A DNA stretch of 22,909 bases, from the IMG/VR virus record IMGVR_UViG_3300017763_000216, positions 1-22,909 of that record; one strand, given 5' to 3'. The position numbers were made by a program, and so were the translations under genes. The notes beneath the pieces are model-generated. The model was not told where the DNA came from and did not search any database. It was given only the letters and a program-made list of their open reading frames with translations. This DNA is from a virus. Of the stretch, positions 7,036-13,802 are shown in pieces. Each line of letters opens with the position of its first letter. Position 1 is the first letter of the stretch.

Positions 7036-8682
7036 ATGGAAAATTATTATTGGTTGAACGAGGATTCTCGCACATTCCTTGAAAGAGGCTATTTGTTAGA
7101 AGGCCAAAACGCAGAAGGCCGAATCCGCGAAATTGCAGAAGCTGCAGGTAAAGAATTAAATCAAAAGGACTTTGCAGATAAGTTCGAAGATTACATGAGC
7201 AAAGGGTGGTTTTCACTATCCTCGCCTATTTGGGCTAACTACGGTTTGGAACGAGGACTACCTATTTCTTGCTTTGGTTCATATGTCGATGACACTATGG
7301 AAGCAATTCTAACTAAGCAAGCCGAGGTTGGAATGATGACAAAGATGGGTGGCGGAACATCTGGCTACTTCGGAAATATAAGATCAAGAGGTACAGAAAT
7401 ATCTTCGGGTGGCAAATCAAACGGGCCCGTACACTTTATGGAATTGTTTGAAACAGTAACTAATGTTGTTTCACAATCGAATGTACGTCGAGGTTCTTTT
7501 GCAGCGTACTTACCAATTGACCATGACGATGTACTTGAGTTTCTTCAGATAAGAGGCGATGGTCACCCTATTCAAAACATGTCTATTGGTGTTACTATAA
7601 GCAATCAATGGATGTCAGATATGATTGATGGTGACAAAGAGAAACGCAAAGTTTGGGGTAAAGTAATTCAGAAAAGATTTGAAAGCGGTTATCCTTATAT
7701 CTTTTTTGAAGATACAATAAACAATAATGCGCCCGAAGTTTACCGAGACAAGGAGTTAAGAATCCACGCATCTAATCTTTGCTCAGAGATTGCACTACAC
7801 TCAAGTGATGATGAATCCTTTGTATGTAATCTGTCGTCAATGAACCTATTGCACTATGACGAATGGAAAGATTCTGACGCTGTTCAAGTACTTACTTCTT
7901 TCTTAGATGCTGTAATGACAGAGTTTATTCGAAAGACTACAGGTGTTCCTTATCTACAACCAGCAAGAAACTTTGCAAAGAGGCAAAGAGCTCTGGGTAT
8001 TGGCGTATTGGGCTGGCATTCTTATCTTCAGTCTAAATCAGTTTCGTTTGAATCGTTTGAAGCAAAACATCTAACTTCTGAGATATGGACTTTTATTAAG
8101 AAAGAATCGTATCACGCGTCAAGATGTTTAGCTGATGCATTTGGTGAGCCAGAACTGCTCGAAGGCTACGGAAGAAGAAATGTAACTACAATGGCTATCG
8201 CGCCTACTACATCTAGTTCGTTTATTCTCGGTCAAGTCTCGCCTTCGATTGAGCCACTAAACTCAAATTACTTTGTAAAAGATTTAGCAAAAGGCAAGTT
8301 TACATACAAGAACCCTTATTTAAAAGAAGTGTTATTACACCATAGTAAAGACACCAATGAAACATGGAAGTCTATTCTGGTCAATGGTGGTTCTGTTCAA
8401 CACCTAGACTTTTTATCAGATCACGAAAAAGAAGTATTTAAAACATTCGGTGAGATATCTCAAAAAGAAATTATTATTCAGACAGCAATCCGTCAAAAAC
8501 ATATTGACCAATCTCAAAGTGTTAACGTAATGATTCACCCATCAACTCCTGTAAAAGATGTAAATCAATTAATTATCTTTGCTTGGGAACAAGGTGTGAA
8601 AACATTGTATTATCACAGAGGTACAAATCCCTCTCAAGAACTCTCCCGTAATATTTTAAACTGTAGCTCCTGCGAAGCATGA
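7036..8682 (+). CDS. nrdA: Class I ribonucleotide reductase large (catalytic) subunit, no ATP cone
   Basis: The 548-residue protein is shorter than typical bacterial NrdA (about 760). It begins almost directly with the catalytic domain, so the N-terminal ATP cone that senses dATP is absent. Expected residues are present: redox Cys C79 (PISCFGS), the active-site set N247, C249 and E251 (SNLCSEIAL), the partner Cys C264 (VCNLSS), the radical-transfer pair Y525-Y526 (TLYYHRG), and a C-terminal CxxC (C543, C546) for re-reduction by a thioredoxin-like protein. The enzyme should therefore be active but not shut off by dATP, which suits phage replication. It lies 12 bases after nrdB and its stop overlaps a small zinc-ribbon gene by four bases. 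I see no intein or intron. Confidence 0.96.
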   Translation: MENYYWLNEDSRTFLERGYLLEGQNAEGRIREIAEAAGKELNQKDFADKFEDYMSKGWFSLSSPIWANYGLERGLPISCFGSYVDDTMEAILTKQAEVGMMTKMGGGTSGYFGNIRSRGTEISSGGKSNGPVHFMELFETVTNVVSQSNVRRGSFAAYLPIDHDDVLEFLQIRGDGHPIQNMSIGVTISNQWMSDMIDGDKEKRKVWGKVIQKRFESGYPYIFFEDTINNNAPEVYRDKELRIHASNLCSEIALHSSDDESFVCNLSSMNLLHYDEWKDSDAVQVLTSFLDAVMTEFIRKTTGVPYLQPARNFAKRQRALGIGVLGWHSYLQSKSVSFESFEAKHLTSEIWTFIKKESYHASRCLADAFGEPELLEGYGRRNVTTMAIAPTTSSSFILGQVSPSIEPLNSNYFVKDLAKGKFTYKNPYLKEVLLHHSKDTNETWKSILVNGGSVQHLDFLSDHEKEVFKTFGEISQKEIIIQTAIRQKHIDQSQSVNVMIHPSTPVKDVNQLIIFAWEQGVKTLYYHRGTNPSQELSRNILNCSSCEA

Positions 8683-8834
8683 TAAGAGAAACCAATTATT
8701 GTTATAGATGTGGCACTGAATACGTTATTACTAGAAACGAATCAGATGCCGACGAACTACCTCTTTATTGCCCGTTCTGTGGTTCTACAGATATTGGTGA
8801 TGAACCCGAAGAAGAATTAGAAGAAGAAGAATAA
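8679..8834 (+). CDS. 51-residue zinc-ribbon protein with acidic tail
   Basis: A short gene fills the gap between nrdA and the cupin gene and overlaps both (ATGA at the start, TAATG at the end). The protein has two CxxC knuckles, C8/C11 (YCYRCGTEY) and C31/C34 (YCPFCGSTD), which is the layout of a small zinc ribbon, and a tail made almost only of Glu (residues 42-51). Small zinc ribbons next to replication genes are common in T4-like phages and can act in protein or nucleic-acid contacts. The acidic tail could mimic DNA or contact a basic partner. The exact frame fit and overlaps make it a real gene; its function is unknown. Confidence 0.8.
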   Translation: MIRETNYCYRCGTEYVITRNESDADELPLYCPFCGSTDIGDEPEEELEEEE

Positions 8835-9133
8835 TGGAAACGAGATGGGGTAGTTACAATGTTTTATCAGAAGGTAAAGATTATAAAATTAAAACTTTAC
8901 ATATTGAACCAGGTAAATCATTAAGTGATCAAAGACATTTTCATAGAAATGAACATTGGTTTATTTTAGAAGGTGAATTATCTCTCAACGGTGATATATA
9001 CCACAAAAATGATTTCATTAATATACCAGTTAAAAAGTGGCATTTACCAGCTAATATTAGTAATAGTATGTGTGTTATTTGTGAAATACAATATGGTGAT
9101 AAATGTATAGAAGAAGATATAGAAAGAAAATAA
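8834..9133 (+). CDS. ManC-type cupin (phosphomannose isomerase type II C-terminal domain)
   Basis: The protein has 99 residues and is a single cupin barrel. The pattern WGSY...YKIKTLHIEPGKSLS, then HFHRNEHW at 35-42 (H35, H37, H41 as likely metal ligands with E40), then VKKWHLPAN (H70), matches the isomerase domain at the C-terminus of ManC/AlgA, which interconverts fructose-6-phosphate and mannose-6-phosphate. The N-terminal GDP-mannose pyrophosphorylase domain is missing. Known stand-alone versions occur in marine phages. It might supply sugar precursors for the glycosyltransferases located from 15628 onward, but it is transcribed with nucleotide-metabolism genes, so this link is only a guess. 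It overlaps both neighbours by one base (TAATG). Confidence 0.82.
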   Translation: METRWGSYNVLSEGKDYKIKTLHIEPGKSLSDQRHFHRNEHWFILEGELSLNGDIYHKNDFINIPVKKWHLPANISNSMCVICEIQYGDKCIEEDIERK

Positions 9134-9561
9134 TGTATACATATAAAGTAAAAGAAATAGTAAGAGTTGTTGACGGTGATACCGTTGACATATTAGTTGA
9201 TTTAGGATTTGGACTCACAAAAAAAGAGCGAGTTCGAGTAGCTGGAATTGACACACCCGAGTCTCGTACACGAGATTTGTATGAAAAGAAGCTTGGTAAA
9301 GAAGCTGCTGCATATCTCACAGAGCAACTCGAAGATGGTGATATTATCATCAGAACAGAAAAAGATGGTAAGTATGGTAGAATGCTAGGCTGGTTATATA
9401 AAGAAGGCCAAACAATATCTATTCAAGAAGATATGATTAATCGCGGATACGGTTGGGCATATGACGGTGGTAAGAAAGAAAAATCATACGAAGAGTTAAA
9501 AGAGAAAAGAATTGCTGATGGCTCTTGGATATCACAAGACCAGAGCGAGTTTGATCTATAA
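9133..9561 (+). CDS. Staphylococcal-nuclease-like (SNase) endonuclease
   Basis: The protein has 142 residues and resembles thermonuclease (OB-fold, calcium-dependent). Catalytic and metal residues can be matched: D14 and D16 (VDGDT), R36 (RVRVAG), D40, T41 and E43 (GIDTPESR), and R83 (KYGRMLGWLY), equivalent to D21, R35, D40, T41, E43 and R87 of the staphylococcal enzyme. There is no signal peptide, so it acts inside the cell, perhaps on host DNA or in nucleotide salvage for the adjacent reductase. I chose the ATG at 9133, which forms TAATG with the cupin stop; an in-frame ATG at 9103 would add ten Arg/Lys-rich residues inside the cupin gene. Confidence 0.92.
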   Translation: MYTYKVKEIVRVVDGDTVDILVDLGFGLTKKERVRVAGIDTPESRTRDLYEKKLGKEAAAYLTEQLEDGDIIIRTEKDGKYGRMLGWLYKEGQTISIQEDMINRGYGWAYDGGKKEKSYEELKEKRIADGSWISQDQSEFDL

Positions 9562-9564
9562 ATA
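9557..9564 (+). promoter_or_regulatory. Candidate T4-type late promoter box (perfect TATAAATA)
   Basis: A perfect TATAAATA overlaps the stop codon of the SNase gene, four bases before the GTG at 9569. T4 spacing would place the transcript start at about 9570, effectively on the start codon. The position is suggestive, but the genes around it look early or middle rather than late, so the call is weak. Confidence 0.35.
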
Positions 9565-9568
9565 ACTC

Positions 9569-9979
9569 GTGTGGTTATATAATGAAGAAGAGTTTACGAC
9601 AGAAGCTATTGCAGATAATGTTGGTTTCGTCTATGAAATATATGACAAACAAACGGAAATGCTCTATATTGGCAAAAAAAGGTTTTGGAGCAAAGTTTCA
9701 AAACCGCCGCTCAAGGGTCGTAAGAGACGAAGAAGGTCATTAAAAGAATCTGATTGGCAAGACTATTATGGGTCTAGCGAACAGGTAAAAACTCTTGTTG
9801 AAGAATCTGGTAAAGATAGATTTTCTCGTCGCATCCTTCGTTTGTGTAAAACACTAGGTGAAATGAGTTACTATGAAGCAAAGATACAATTCGAAACAGA
9901 CGCTTTACTTAAACCAGAAAAATATTATAACGCATTCATCGGTTGTAAAATTCATAGAAAGCATGTTTTTAAGGGTTGA
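9569..9979 (+). CDS. GIY-YIG-like phage endonuclease
   Basis: The protein has 136 residues. The GIY-YIG core is seen as GFVYEI (19-24) and YIGKKRF (33-39), followed by a basic loop (about 48-60), a DYYGSS segment (65-70), an Arg helix (FSRRILRLCK) and a conserved Glu near 103 (YYEAKIQFE), which is the usual metal-binding position. The protein ends with an NAF...HRKH tail. This matches small GIY-YIG proteins common in marine T4-like phages, often annotated as endonucleases. It may be a free-standing homing or DNA-processing nuclease, and no intron is seen nearby. The start is GTG at 9569, seven bases after the upstream stop; no better start is available in frame. Confidence 0.78.
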   Translation: MWLYNEEEFTTEAIADNVGFVYEIYDKQTEMLYIGKKRFWSKVSKPPLKGRKRRRRSLKESDWQDYYGSSEQVKTLVEESGKDRFSRRILRLCKTLGEMSYYEAKIQFETDALLKPEKYYNAFIGCKIHRKHVFKG

Positions 9980-10006
9980 CAATAGTTCAAAATAATATAG
10001 TATTAT
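9976..10006 (+). promoter_or_regulatory. Sigma70-type promoter candidate for rnh
   Basis: A perfect TTGACA (9976-9981) is followed by AT-rich -10 candidates: TAGTAT at 9998-10003 (16-base spacing) and TATTAT at 10001-10006 (19-base spacing). Neither is ideal. Either choice puts the transcript start at about 10010-10013, on the ATG at 10011, again suggesting a leaderless message. Confidence 0.5.
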
Positions 10007-10010
10007 ACTT

Positions 10011-10871
10011 ATGATACTACTAGACTACTCAGGTATTGCAGTTGCTGCAATTTTCTCACAAGACAGGCCCGAAGAAATTCAAGAGGGCTTAATTCGACAT
10101 ATGATTCTGAACACGATTCGTCGTTACAATGTTCAGCATCGTGATAAATTCGGTAAGATGGTAATTGCATGTGATGCTCATTCTTGGCGTAAAGAATACT
10201 TTGAGAATTACAAAGCTAAAAGAAAAACCACACGAGAAGAATCACCACTTGATTGGAAAGAGTTCTTTCGTCTAATTAATATGGTTCGTGAAGAGCTAGA
10301 AGACTATATGCCTTATCCTGTAATATATGCAGAAGGCGCAGAAGCTGACGATGTAATCGGAGTTCTAACAAAAGAAACACAAGACTTTGGAAAAGACGAA
10401 CCCGTTTTAATTATATCACCAGATAAAGACTTCTTGCAACTTCACAAATTCAAGAATGTAAAACAATTCAGTCCAATGAAACGCGATTTCATTACAGTTG
10501 AAGACCCACAAAAATATCTATTCGAACATATTTGTAAGGGTGATACAAGTGATGGTGTACCAAATATTCTTAGTGGTGATGATGTTTTTGTTGAAGGTAT
10601 TCGTCAAACACCTATGAGAAAAAAGAAGATCGAAGATTGGTACGAATGTCGTTGGGAGCTTGATCTGAATATGAGTGACGAAGAGAACCGAAACTTTGTA
10701 CGTAATCAAAAGCTAATTGATTTGGCATATACTCCACAAGAAATTGCGGATGACATTGTTAAGCAATTCAACGAGCAAAACGAAAAACCAAATAACAAAA
10801 TACTTAATTATTTAATTGAGAAAAGATGTGCAATGCTAGTAGAATCTGCCGCAGATTTTCAAACTAAATGA
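10011..10871 (+). CDS. rnh: RNase H / 5'-3' exonuclease of the T4 Rnh (FEN) family
   Basis: The protein has 286 residues, close to T4 RNase H (305). In T4 the enzyme removes RNA primers from lagging-strand fragments. The acidic residues of the FEN-family active site are visible: D5 (LLDYS), D55 (IACDAH), E111, D113 and D114 (AEADDVIGV), D138 and D140 (SPDKDFLQLH), and D178 and D181 in the helix-hairpin motif (KGDTSDGVPNI). The basic arch region (RKEYFENYKAKRKTTREE) resembles the T4 protein. It is the first gene of a run that includes an exonuclease further on, consistent with replication or recombination. The stop overlaps the next start as ATGA. Confidence 0.93.
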   Translation: MILLDYSGIAVAAIFSQDRPEEIQEGLIRHMILNTIRRYNVQHRDKFGKMVIACDAHSWRKEYFENYKAKRKTTREESPLDWKEFFRLINMVREELEDYMPYPVIYAEGAEADDVIGVLTKETQDFGKDEPVLIISPDKDFLQLHKFKNVKQFSPMKRDFITVEDPQKYLFEHICKGDTSDGVPNILSGDDVFVEGIRQTPMRKKKIEDWYECRWELDLNMSDEENRNFVRNQKLIDLAYTPQEIADDIVKQFNEQNEKPNNKILNYLIEKRCAMLVESAADFQTK

Positions 10872-11407
10872 ATATCTTTGCATTAGATAATAATCCTATT
10901 ATAGCAGCGAAGCAACATTGTGATAAACATGTTGTTAAGATGATTGTTGAATCTGCTCAAATGCTTTCAACAGCTCATCGCATTCTTGACGGTAAAGTAG
11001 AGAAAAGACGTTCCTCAAGCGGAAAGACAATACAAAACTATTGGGTATTACCTGATGACAGAGAACTTCATTTATACAAAGCAGTACACGCTAAACACCC
11101 TTGTACTATTTGGACGATGGAGTCAAAATATAATTATCAATGGCACTATCGTTTATTTAACGCACTATTAGATGAGTATACATATAGATATGGAAAGACA
11201 CACGCTTCTGCGGAACTGAACAATTATCTAATACCGATACCTAATAATATGCCAAGTTCGAACAGAACTAAATTCAAATTAGCTATGGGTTCTAACCCCG
11301 AGTGTATGTCAGATGACCCTATTGAAAGTTACAGAAAATTCTACAAAACAAAACAAGCAAGATTTAAAATGGTTTGGACAAAACGTTCTCAACCGAAATG
11401 GTTCTAA
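10868..11407 (+). CDS. Conserved phage protein with His-rich N-terminus, possibly DNA-glycosylase-like
   Basis: The protein has 179 residues. It begins MNIFALDNNP, then QHCDKHVVKMIVESAQMLS (about 17-35), and later carries KHPCTIWTMESKYNYQWHYRLFNALLDEYTYRYGKTH. I recognise this as a family found in many large phages. I believe some members are labelled as pyrimidine-dimer glycosylase-like, because the QHxxxH helix and the W/N/H pattern recall that fold, but I am not certain and the sequence shows no proof of activity. It overlaps rnh by four bases and is followed within two bases by the next gene, so it is probably part of the replication and repair set. Confidence 0.75.
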   Translation: MNIFALDNNPIIAAKQHCDKHVVKMIVESAQMLSTAHRILDGKVEKRRSSSGKTIQNYWVLPDDRELHLYKAVHAKHPCTIWTMESKYNYQWHYRLFNALLDEYTYRYGKTHASAELNNYLIPIPNNMPSSNRTKFKLAMGSNPECMSDDPIESYRKFYKTKQARFKMVWTKRSQPKWF

Positions 11408-11409
11408 TT

Positions 11410-11658
11410 ATGCCTACTTACGATATACAAAATCAAAAAACGGGTGAAGTAAAAGAAATCTTTTGCTCATACGATAACAAAGAAAAAGAATTAAAAAAAC
11501 ACGGTAAAGATTGGACATATCTTATTAATGCGTGTAATATGAATTACGAAACAACTCGAAGCAATGCAGGAAACAAAGCAGGTAGTGGGTGGAATGATAG
11601 ACTTGCTAAAATTCATAAAGGTTCTGATCCAAAGAAATCTACAATAAGACTTAAATAA
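11410..11658 (+). CDS. Small conserved protein, FmdB-like start
   Basis: The protein has 82 residues and begins MPTYDIQNQKTGEVKEIF, a beta-hairpin typical of FmdB-family zinc-ribbon proteins, but it lacks the two CxxC pairs that would bind zinc; only C17 (IFCSY) and C39 (NACNM) are present. The remainder is basic and ends KSTIRLK. I chose the ATG at 11410, two bases after the upstream stop; an in-frame ATG at 11374 lies inside the previous gene. The stop overlaps the next start as TAATG. Function is unknown; the position suggests an accessory of the exonuclease that follows. Confidence 0.7.
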   Translation: MPTYDIQNQKTGEVKEIFCSYDNKEKELKKHGKDWTYLINACNMNYETTRSNAGNKAGSGWNDRLAKIHKGSDPKKSTIRLK

Positions 11659-12326
11659 TGTTTACACACGAACCAATAGAATTAGGCTATGACCTAGTAG
11701 CAGAAACAACAGAAAAGGGTAGAGTATATAAGACACCTGAAGGTAAGTCTTATCCGTCTATTACTACAATGCTTGGGTATTTCTCGAAGGCTGCAATTAT
11801 GGCTTGGAGAAAAAGAGTTGGAGCAGAAGAAGCAAATCGTATATCACGAAAAGCTGCGGGTCAAGGTACTCGAATACATAACATTGCTGAAGACTATATA
11901 AACAATAAGCCTGATTATTTAAAAGAAGACGAGATGCCACACATTCTTGCTATGTGGAAACCACTTAAGAAAGTACTTGATGAGAATCTTGGTAAGATAG
12001 TACTTCAAGAGTGTCCGTTATATTCTCATTATTTAAAGCTTGCGGGTAGAGTAGATTTAGTTGCAGAGTTTGATGGTAAACTATCGATAGTTGACTTTAA
12101 AACATCACGTAGAATTAAGACTCGGCAAATGTGTGAAGGCTATTTTATGCAAGCGGCGGCTTATGCTATCATGTTTGAAGAAAGAACTAAGACACCAATC
12201 ACTCAATTAGTCATAGCGATGACCGTTGAAAATGAGTCAAAACCGCTCGTTTTTGTCGAAAAAAGAGACGATTGGGCCCCGATTTTGTTAGATAGACGCG
12301 ATAAGTTTTACAAGTCGTTAGAGTAG
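11658..12326 (+). CDS. PD-(D/E)XK exonuclease (RecB/MGME1-like)
   Basis: The protein has 222 residues. Motifs of the RecB-type nuclease fold are visible: H74 (GTRIHNIAEDY), E118 (LQECPLY), D133 (AGRVDLVAEF), the D146-x-K148 centre (SIVDFKTSRR), and Q165 with Y169 (YFMQAAAYA). The order and spacing match single-strand exonucleases such as MGME1 and phage homologs, which trim DNA ends during replication or recombination. It is the last gene before the promoter at 12342 and overlaps the small upstream gene by one base (TAATG). A short GC-containing hairpin (12314-12332) spans its stop, without a T-run. Confidence 0.88.
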   Translation: MFTHEPIELGYDLVAETTEKGRVYKTPEGKSYPSITTMLGYFSKAAIMAWRKRVGAEEANRISRKAAGQGTRIHNIAEDYINNKPDYLKEDEMPHILAMWKPLKKVLDENLGKIVLQECPLYSHYLKLAGRVDLVAEFDGKLSIVDFKTSRRIKTRQMCEGYFMQAAAYAIMFEERTKTPITQLVIAMTVENESKPLVFVEKRDDWAPILLDRRDKFYKSLE

Positions 12327-12341
12327 AACGACATATACTTG

Positions 12342-12357
12342 TTGACAAATATGTCAA
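12342..12357. repeat. Inverted repeat over the -35 box (possible operator)
   Basis: TTGACA at 12342-12347 and TGTCAA at 12352-12357 form a perfect inverted repeat around the four bases AATA. It overlaps the -35 element, the position of many repressor sites, but the left arm is the -35 consensus itself, so the symmetry could be partly accidental. Confidence 0.4.
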
Positions 12358-12370
12358 TATGTGGTATAAT
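12342..12370 (+). promoter_or_regulatory. Perfect-consensus sigma70 promoter with extended -10
   Basis: TTGACA (12342-12347) and TATAAT (12365-12370) are both perfect and separated by 17 bases, and a TGG in front of the -10 box gives an extended -10 element. The expected start is about 12377, leaving a leader of about 12 bases before the ATG at 12389. It should be among the strongest host-polymerase promoters in the window and points to early expression of the small-gene set. Confidence 0.88.
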
Positions 12371-12388
12371 ATTATTATAAGATTGATT

Positions 12389-12661
12389 ATGACTAATAAT
12401 AAAAACTACCGCTATTCCACTTCCTATGTCGGCACATTTGACCACAGGGACGCCAATGATTTAGCTATCATTGATAACATTCGAAAAGCCCTAAAGGGTA
12501 CGAATCAAAGGCTATGCCTCAAAGGTCGATTGGGTAAAAACAACCCAAATCGTGATTACTATAAAGTCTCTGATCCATGGCACTGGCGTGCTACTCGCGG
12601 GTATCAGACTATTCTTCTCAAACACGCATCGCGAGTTGACGCTTATATTTATTCCAAATAA
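12389..12661 (+). CDS. Small unknown protein, first gene of the small-gene set
   Basis: The 90-residue basic protein is not recognised. I chose the ATG at 12389 because the in-frame ATG at 12359 lies upstream of the -10 box and could not be on this promoter's transcript. The sequence is rich in Asn, Tyr and Arg (KNYRYSTSYVGTFDHRD), with an aromatic segment YYKVSDPWHWRATRGYQ in the second half and a strand-like C-terminus (RVDAYIYSK). A basic, aromatic small protein behind a strong early-type promoter would fit a host-directed function such as binding nucleic acid or a host enzyme, but nothing in it proves this. Confidence 0.7.
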   Translation: MTNNKNYRYSTSYVGTFDHRDANDLAIIDNIRKALKGTNQRLCLKGRLGKNNPNRDYYKVSDPWHWRATRGYQTILLKHASRVDAYIYSK

Positions 12662-12670
12662 ATTAAAAAT

Positions 12671-12769
12671 ATGAAAAAAACAATACTAGACACACTCGTC
12701 GCCTCCTTAATGGGAGCACTATTTGGAGCCATGTTTTACTATGGCTTAGTAATTTCAATCCCCGCTTAA
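12671..12769 (+). CDS. 32-residue single-span membrane peptide
   Basis: A short frame fits between its neighbours. It starts MKKTILDTLVASLMGALFG and continues with a hydrophobic stretch (about residues 8-30, Gly/Ala/Met/Phe-rich), so it is probably a single membrane helix with a positively charged N-terminus. There is no Shine-Dalgarno sequence; the ATG is nine bases after the upstream stop and the stop is three bases before the next ATG. Tiny membrane proteins are frequent among early phage genes. No family is recognised, and the call rests on tight packing and a coherent hydrophobic pattern. Confidence 0.55.
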   Translation: MKKTILDTLVASLMGALFGAMFYYGLVISIPA

Positions 12770-12772
12770 ACT

Positions 12773-12973
12773 ATGGAAAACGTAATTAACTACATTATTG
12801 ACTATAAAGGATATGGCAACATATTTGACCTCACCAATACTCGCACTGGCGAGTATAACGAAATCACTCGCGACACCGCTATTGATTATGACGTAAACCT
12901 TAATCACAAGACTTTTTTCTCCGTCCGAGCAGAAGTTGCTCTTAAATCATTAAAACAAGTAGAAGTAATATGA
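12773..12973 (+). CDS. Small acidic unknown protein
   Basis: The protein has 66 residues, with alternating hydrophobic and charged stretches that suggest a small alpha/beta fold (INYIIDYKGYGNIFDLTN, then FFSVRAEVALKSLKQVEVI). There are no cysteines or catalytic motifs, and I do not recognise it. The stop overlaps the next start by four bases (ATGA), so it is translated with the gene after it. It belongs to the run of tiny genes behind the promoter at 12342. Confidence 0.65.
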   Translation: MENVINYIIDYKGYGNIFDLTNTRTGEYNEITRDTAIDYDVNLNHKTFFSVRAEVALKSLKQVEVI

Positions 12974-13125
12974 TACGTATTAAAAAACTTTTAATATATA
13001 TGTTTAGTAAACCTTTACAGAAAAGATATTTAACTAAACATGCAATAACAAAAAATAAAGAGAAAAAATTACCTGATTCTGATTACGACGGAATGGGTGA
13101 CTTCTCACGATTTGGCAGACCTTAA
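12970..13125 (+). CDS. Small basic unknown protein
   Basis: The 51-residue protein begins with an amphipathic, Lys/Leu/Ile-rich stretch (MIRIKKLLIYMFSKPLQKRY) that could contact membrane or nucleic acid. A Lys-rich middle and an acidic, Gly-containing tail follow (SDYDGMGDFSRFGRP). The gene starts inside the stop of the previous one (ATGA) and ends three bases before the next ATG. I do not recognise the protein; overlap and packing support it as real. Confidence 0.6.
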   Translation: MIRIKKLLIYMFSKPLQKRYLTKHAITKNKEKKLPDSDYDGMGDFSRFGRP

Positions 13126-13128
13126 ATT

Positions 13129-13293
13129 ATGGATACTAAACTAAGAATGAAAATGTGGTCGGATATGTCCGAGCCAAAACCAAGTTGGGAGACATTCAAG
13201 CGAATGATGCCAATGAACAATAATGACCCTTTACTCGTAAGAACAAAGTGGCTTAAGGCAATTCGACAAAACGCCTCACAAATCGGGGCCTAA
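13129..13293 (+). CDS. Small Met-rich unknown protein
   Basis: The 54-residue protein has an unusual number of methionines (eight) and three tryptophans (RMKMWSDMSEPKPSWETF, FKRMMPMNN), and ends with a basic helix-like segment (LVRTKWLKAIRQNASQ). No family is recognised. The ATG follows the upstream stop by three bases in the ATT-ATG context that recurs in this window. It is the last gene before the promoter at 13308. There is no clear stem-loop terminator after it, only a T-run. Confidence 0.6.
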   Translation: MDTKLRMKMWSDMSEPKPSWETFKRMMPMNNNDPLLVRTKWLKAIRQNASQIGA

Positions 13294-13307
13294 AGTTCTT
13301 TTTTAAA

Positions 13308-13336
13308 TTGACAAACACAAGAATATTTCATAGAAT
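13308..13336 (+). promoter_or_regulatory. Sigma70-type promoter
   Basis: A perfect TTGACA (13308-13313) and TAGAAT (13331-13336, five of six) are separated by 17 bases in a 67-base gap between genes. The expected start is about 13343, giving an A/T-only leader of about 18 bases before the ATG at 13361 with no Shine-Dalgarno sequence. Confidence 0.75.
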
Positions 13337-13360
13337 TATTAAACAATAAAAAATTAAATT

Positions 13361-13573
13361 ATGGAAATAATGACAATAGATTATAATGAAAGCACAGGAG
13401 CTTTTGTTCTTTTTTCAGGCTCTACAGAGGTATGTACACTATCTCGCTCAGAGGCCTTCGACCGATATACAATTCATGTCGGATATAATACCGGATACAA
13501 ATTCACCAACGCCGCGGAGTCTACACTTGATGCAGACTTAGAAGAAATGGCAAATTACGCAAACGCTAGTTAA
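13361..13573 (+). CDS. Small acidic unknown protein
   Basis: The 70-residue acidic protein is the first gene of the second small-gene run. The N-terminal half has a beta-hairpin-like pattern (MTIDYNESTGAFVLFSGSTEVCTLSRSEAFDRY) and the C-terminal half is helical and acidic (STLDADLEEMANYANAS). The net negative charge and small size recall early phage proteins that bind host factors, but there is no specific match. It starts 18 bases after the expected transcript start and is followed one base later by the next gene. Confidence 0.68.
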   Translation: MEIMTIDYNESTGAFVLFSGSTEVCTLSRSEAFDRYTIHVGYNTGYKFTNAAESTLDADLEEMANYANAS

Positions 13574-13574
13574 A

Positions 13575-13802
13575 ATGATTATTAGAGATACTACTTACGA
13601 CAAATATGTACGTTTGGCGTCAAGCATCGTTTTGACGGAAAAGCTTCCACATAATTGGAATGAACTTGATTGGAAGAAAGGGCTTGAGCCTCTTATAAAA
13701 AAGAATCGTTCAGTTGTTTATAAAGACGAAATTGACGCAGCGTCTCTATGGATTATTATTGTACGAATCGCAATGGAAATGGAAAATGCAGCTAGACTCT
13801 AA
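13575..13802 (+). CDS. Small unknown helical protein
   Basis: The 75-residue protein is predicted mainly helical, with a Lys-rich centre (NELDWKKGLEPLIKKNRSVVYKDE) and a hydrophobic C-terminal helix (ASLWIIIVRIAMEMENAARL) that could pack in a dimer or touch a membrane. I do not recognise it. Its end overlaps the start of the next gene by 17 bases in a different frame. There is no Shine-Dalgarno sequence before its ATG. Confidence 0.65.
   Translation: MIIRDTTYDKYVRLASSIVLTEKLPHNWNELDWKKGLEPLIKKNRSVVYKDEIDAASLWIIIVRIAMEMENAARL

Noticed and set aside
12314-12332. A six-base-pair hairpin (GTCGTT/AACGAC) across the exonuclease stop.
   Set aside because: There is no T-run after it and the stem is short, so a terminator cannot be claimed; at most it is a weak structure.
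12359-12388. An earlier in-frame start (ATG at 12359) for the first small gene.
   Set aside because: It precedes the -10 box of the perfect promoter, so the transcript would not contain it; the ATG at 12389 fits.
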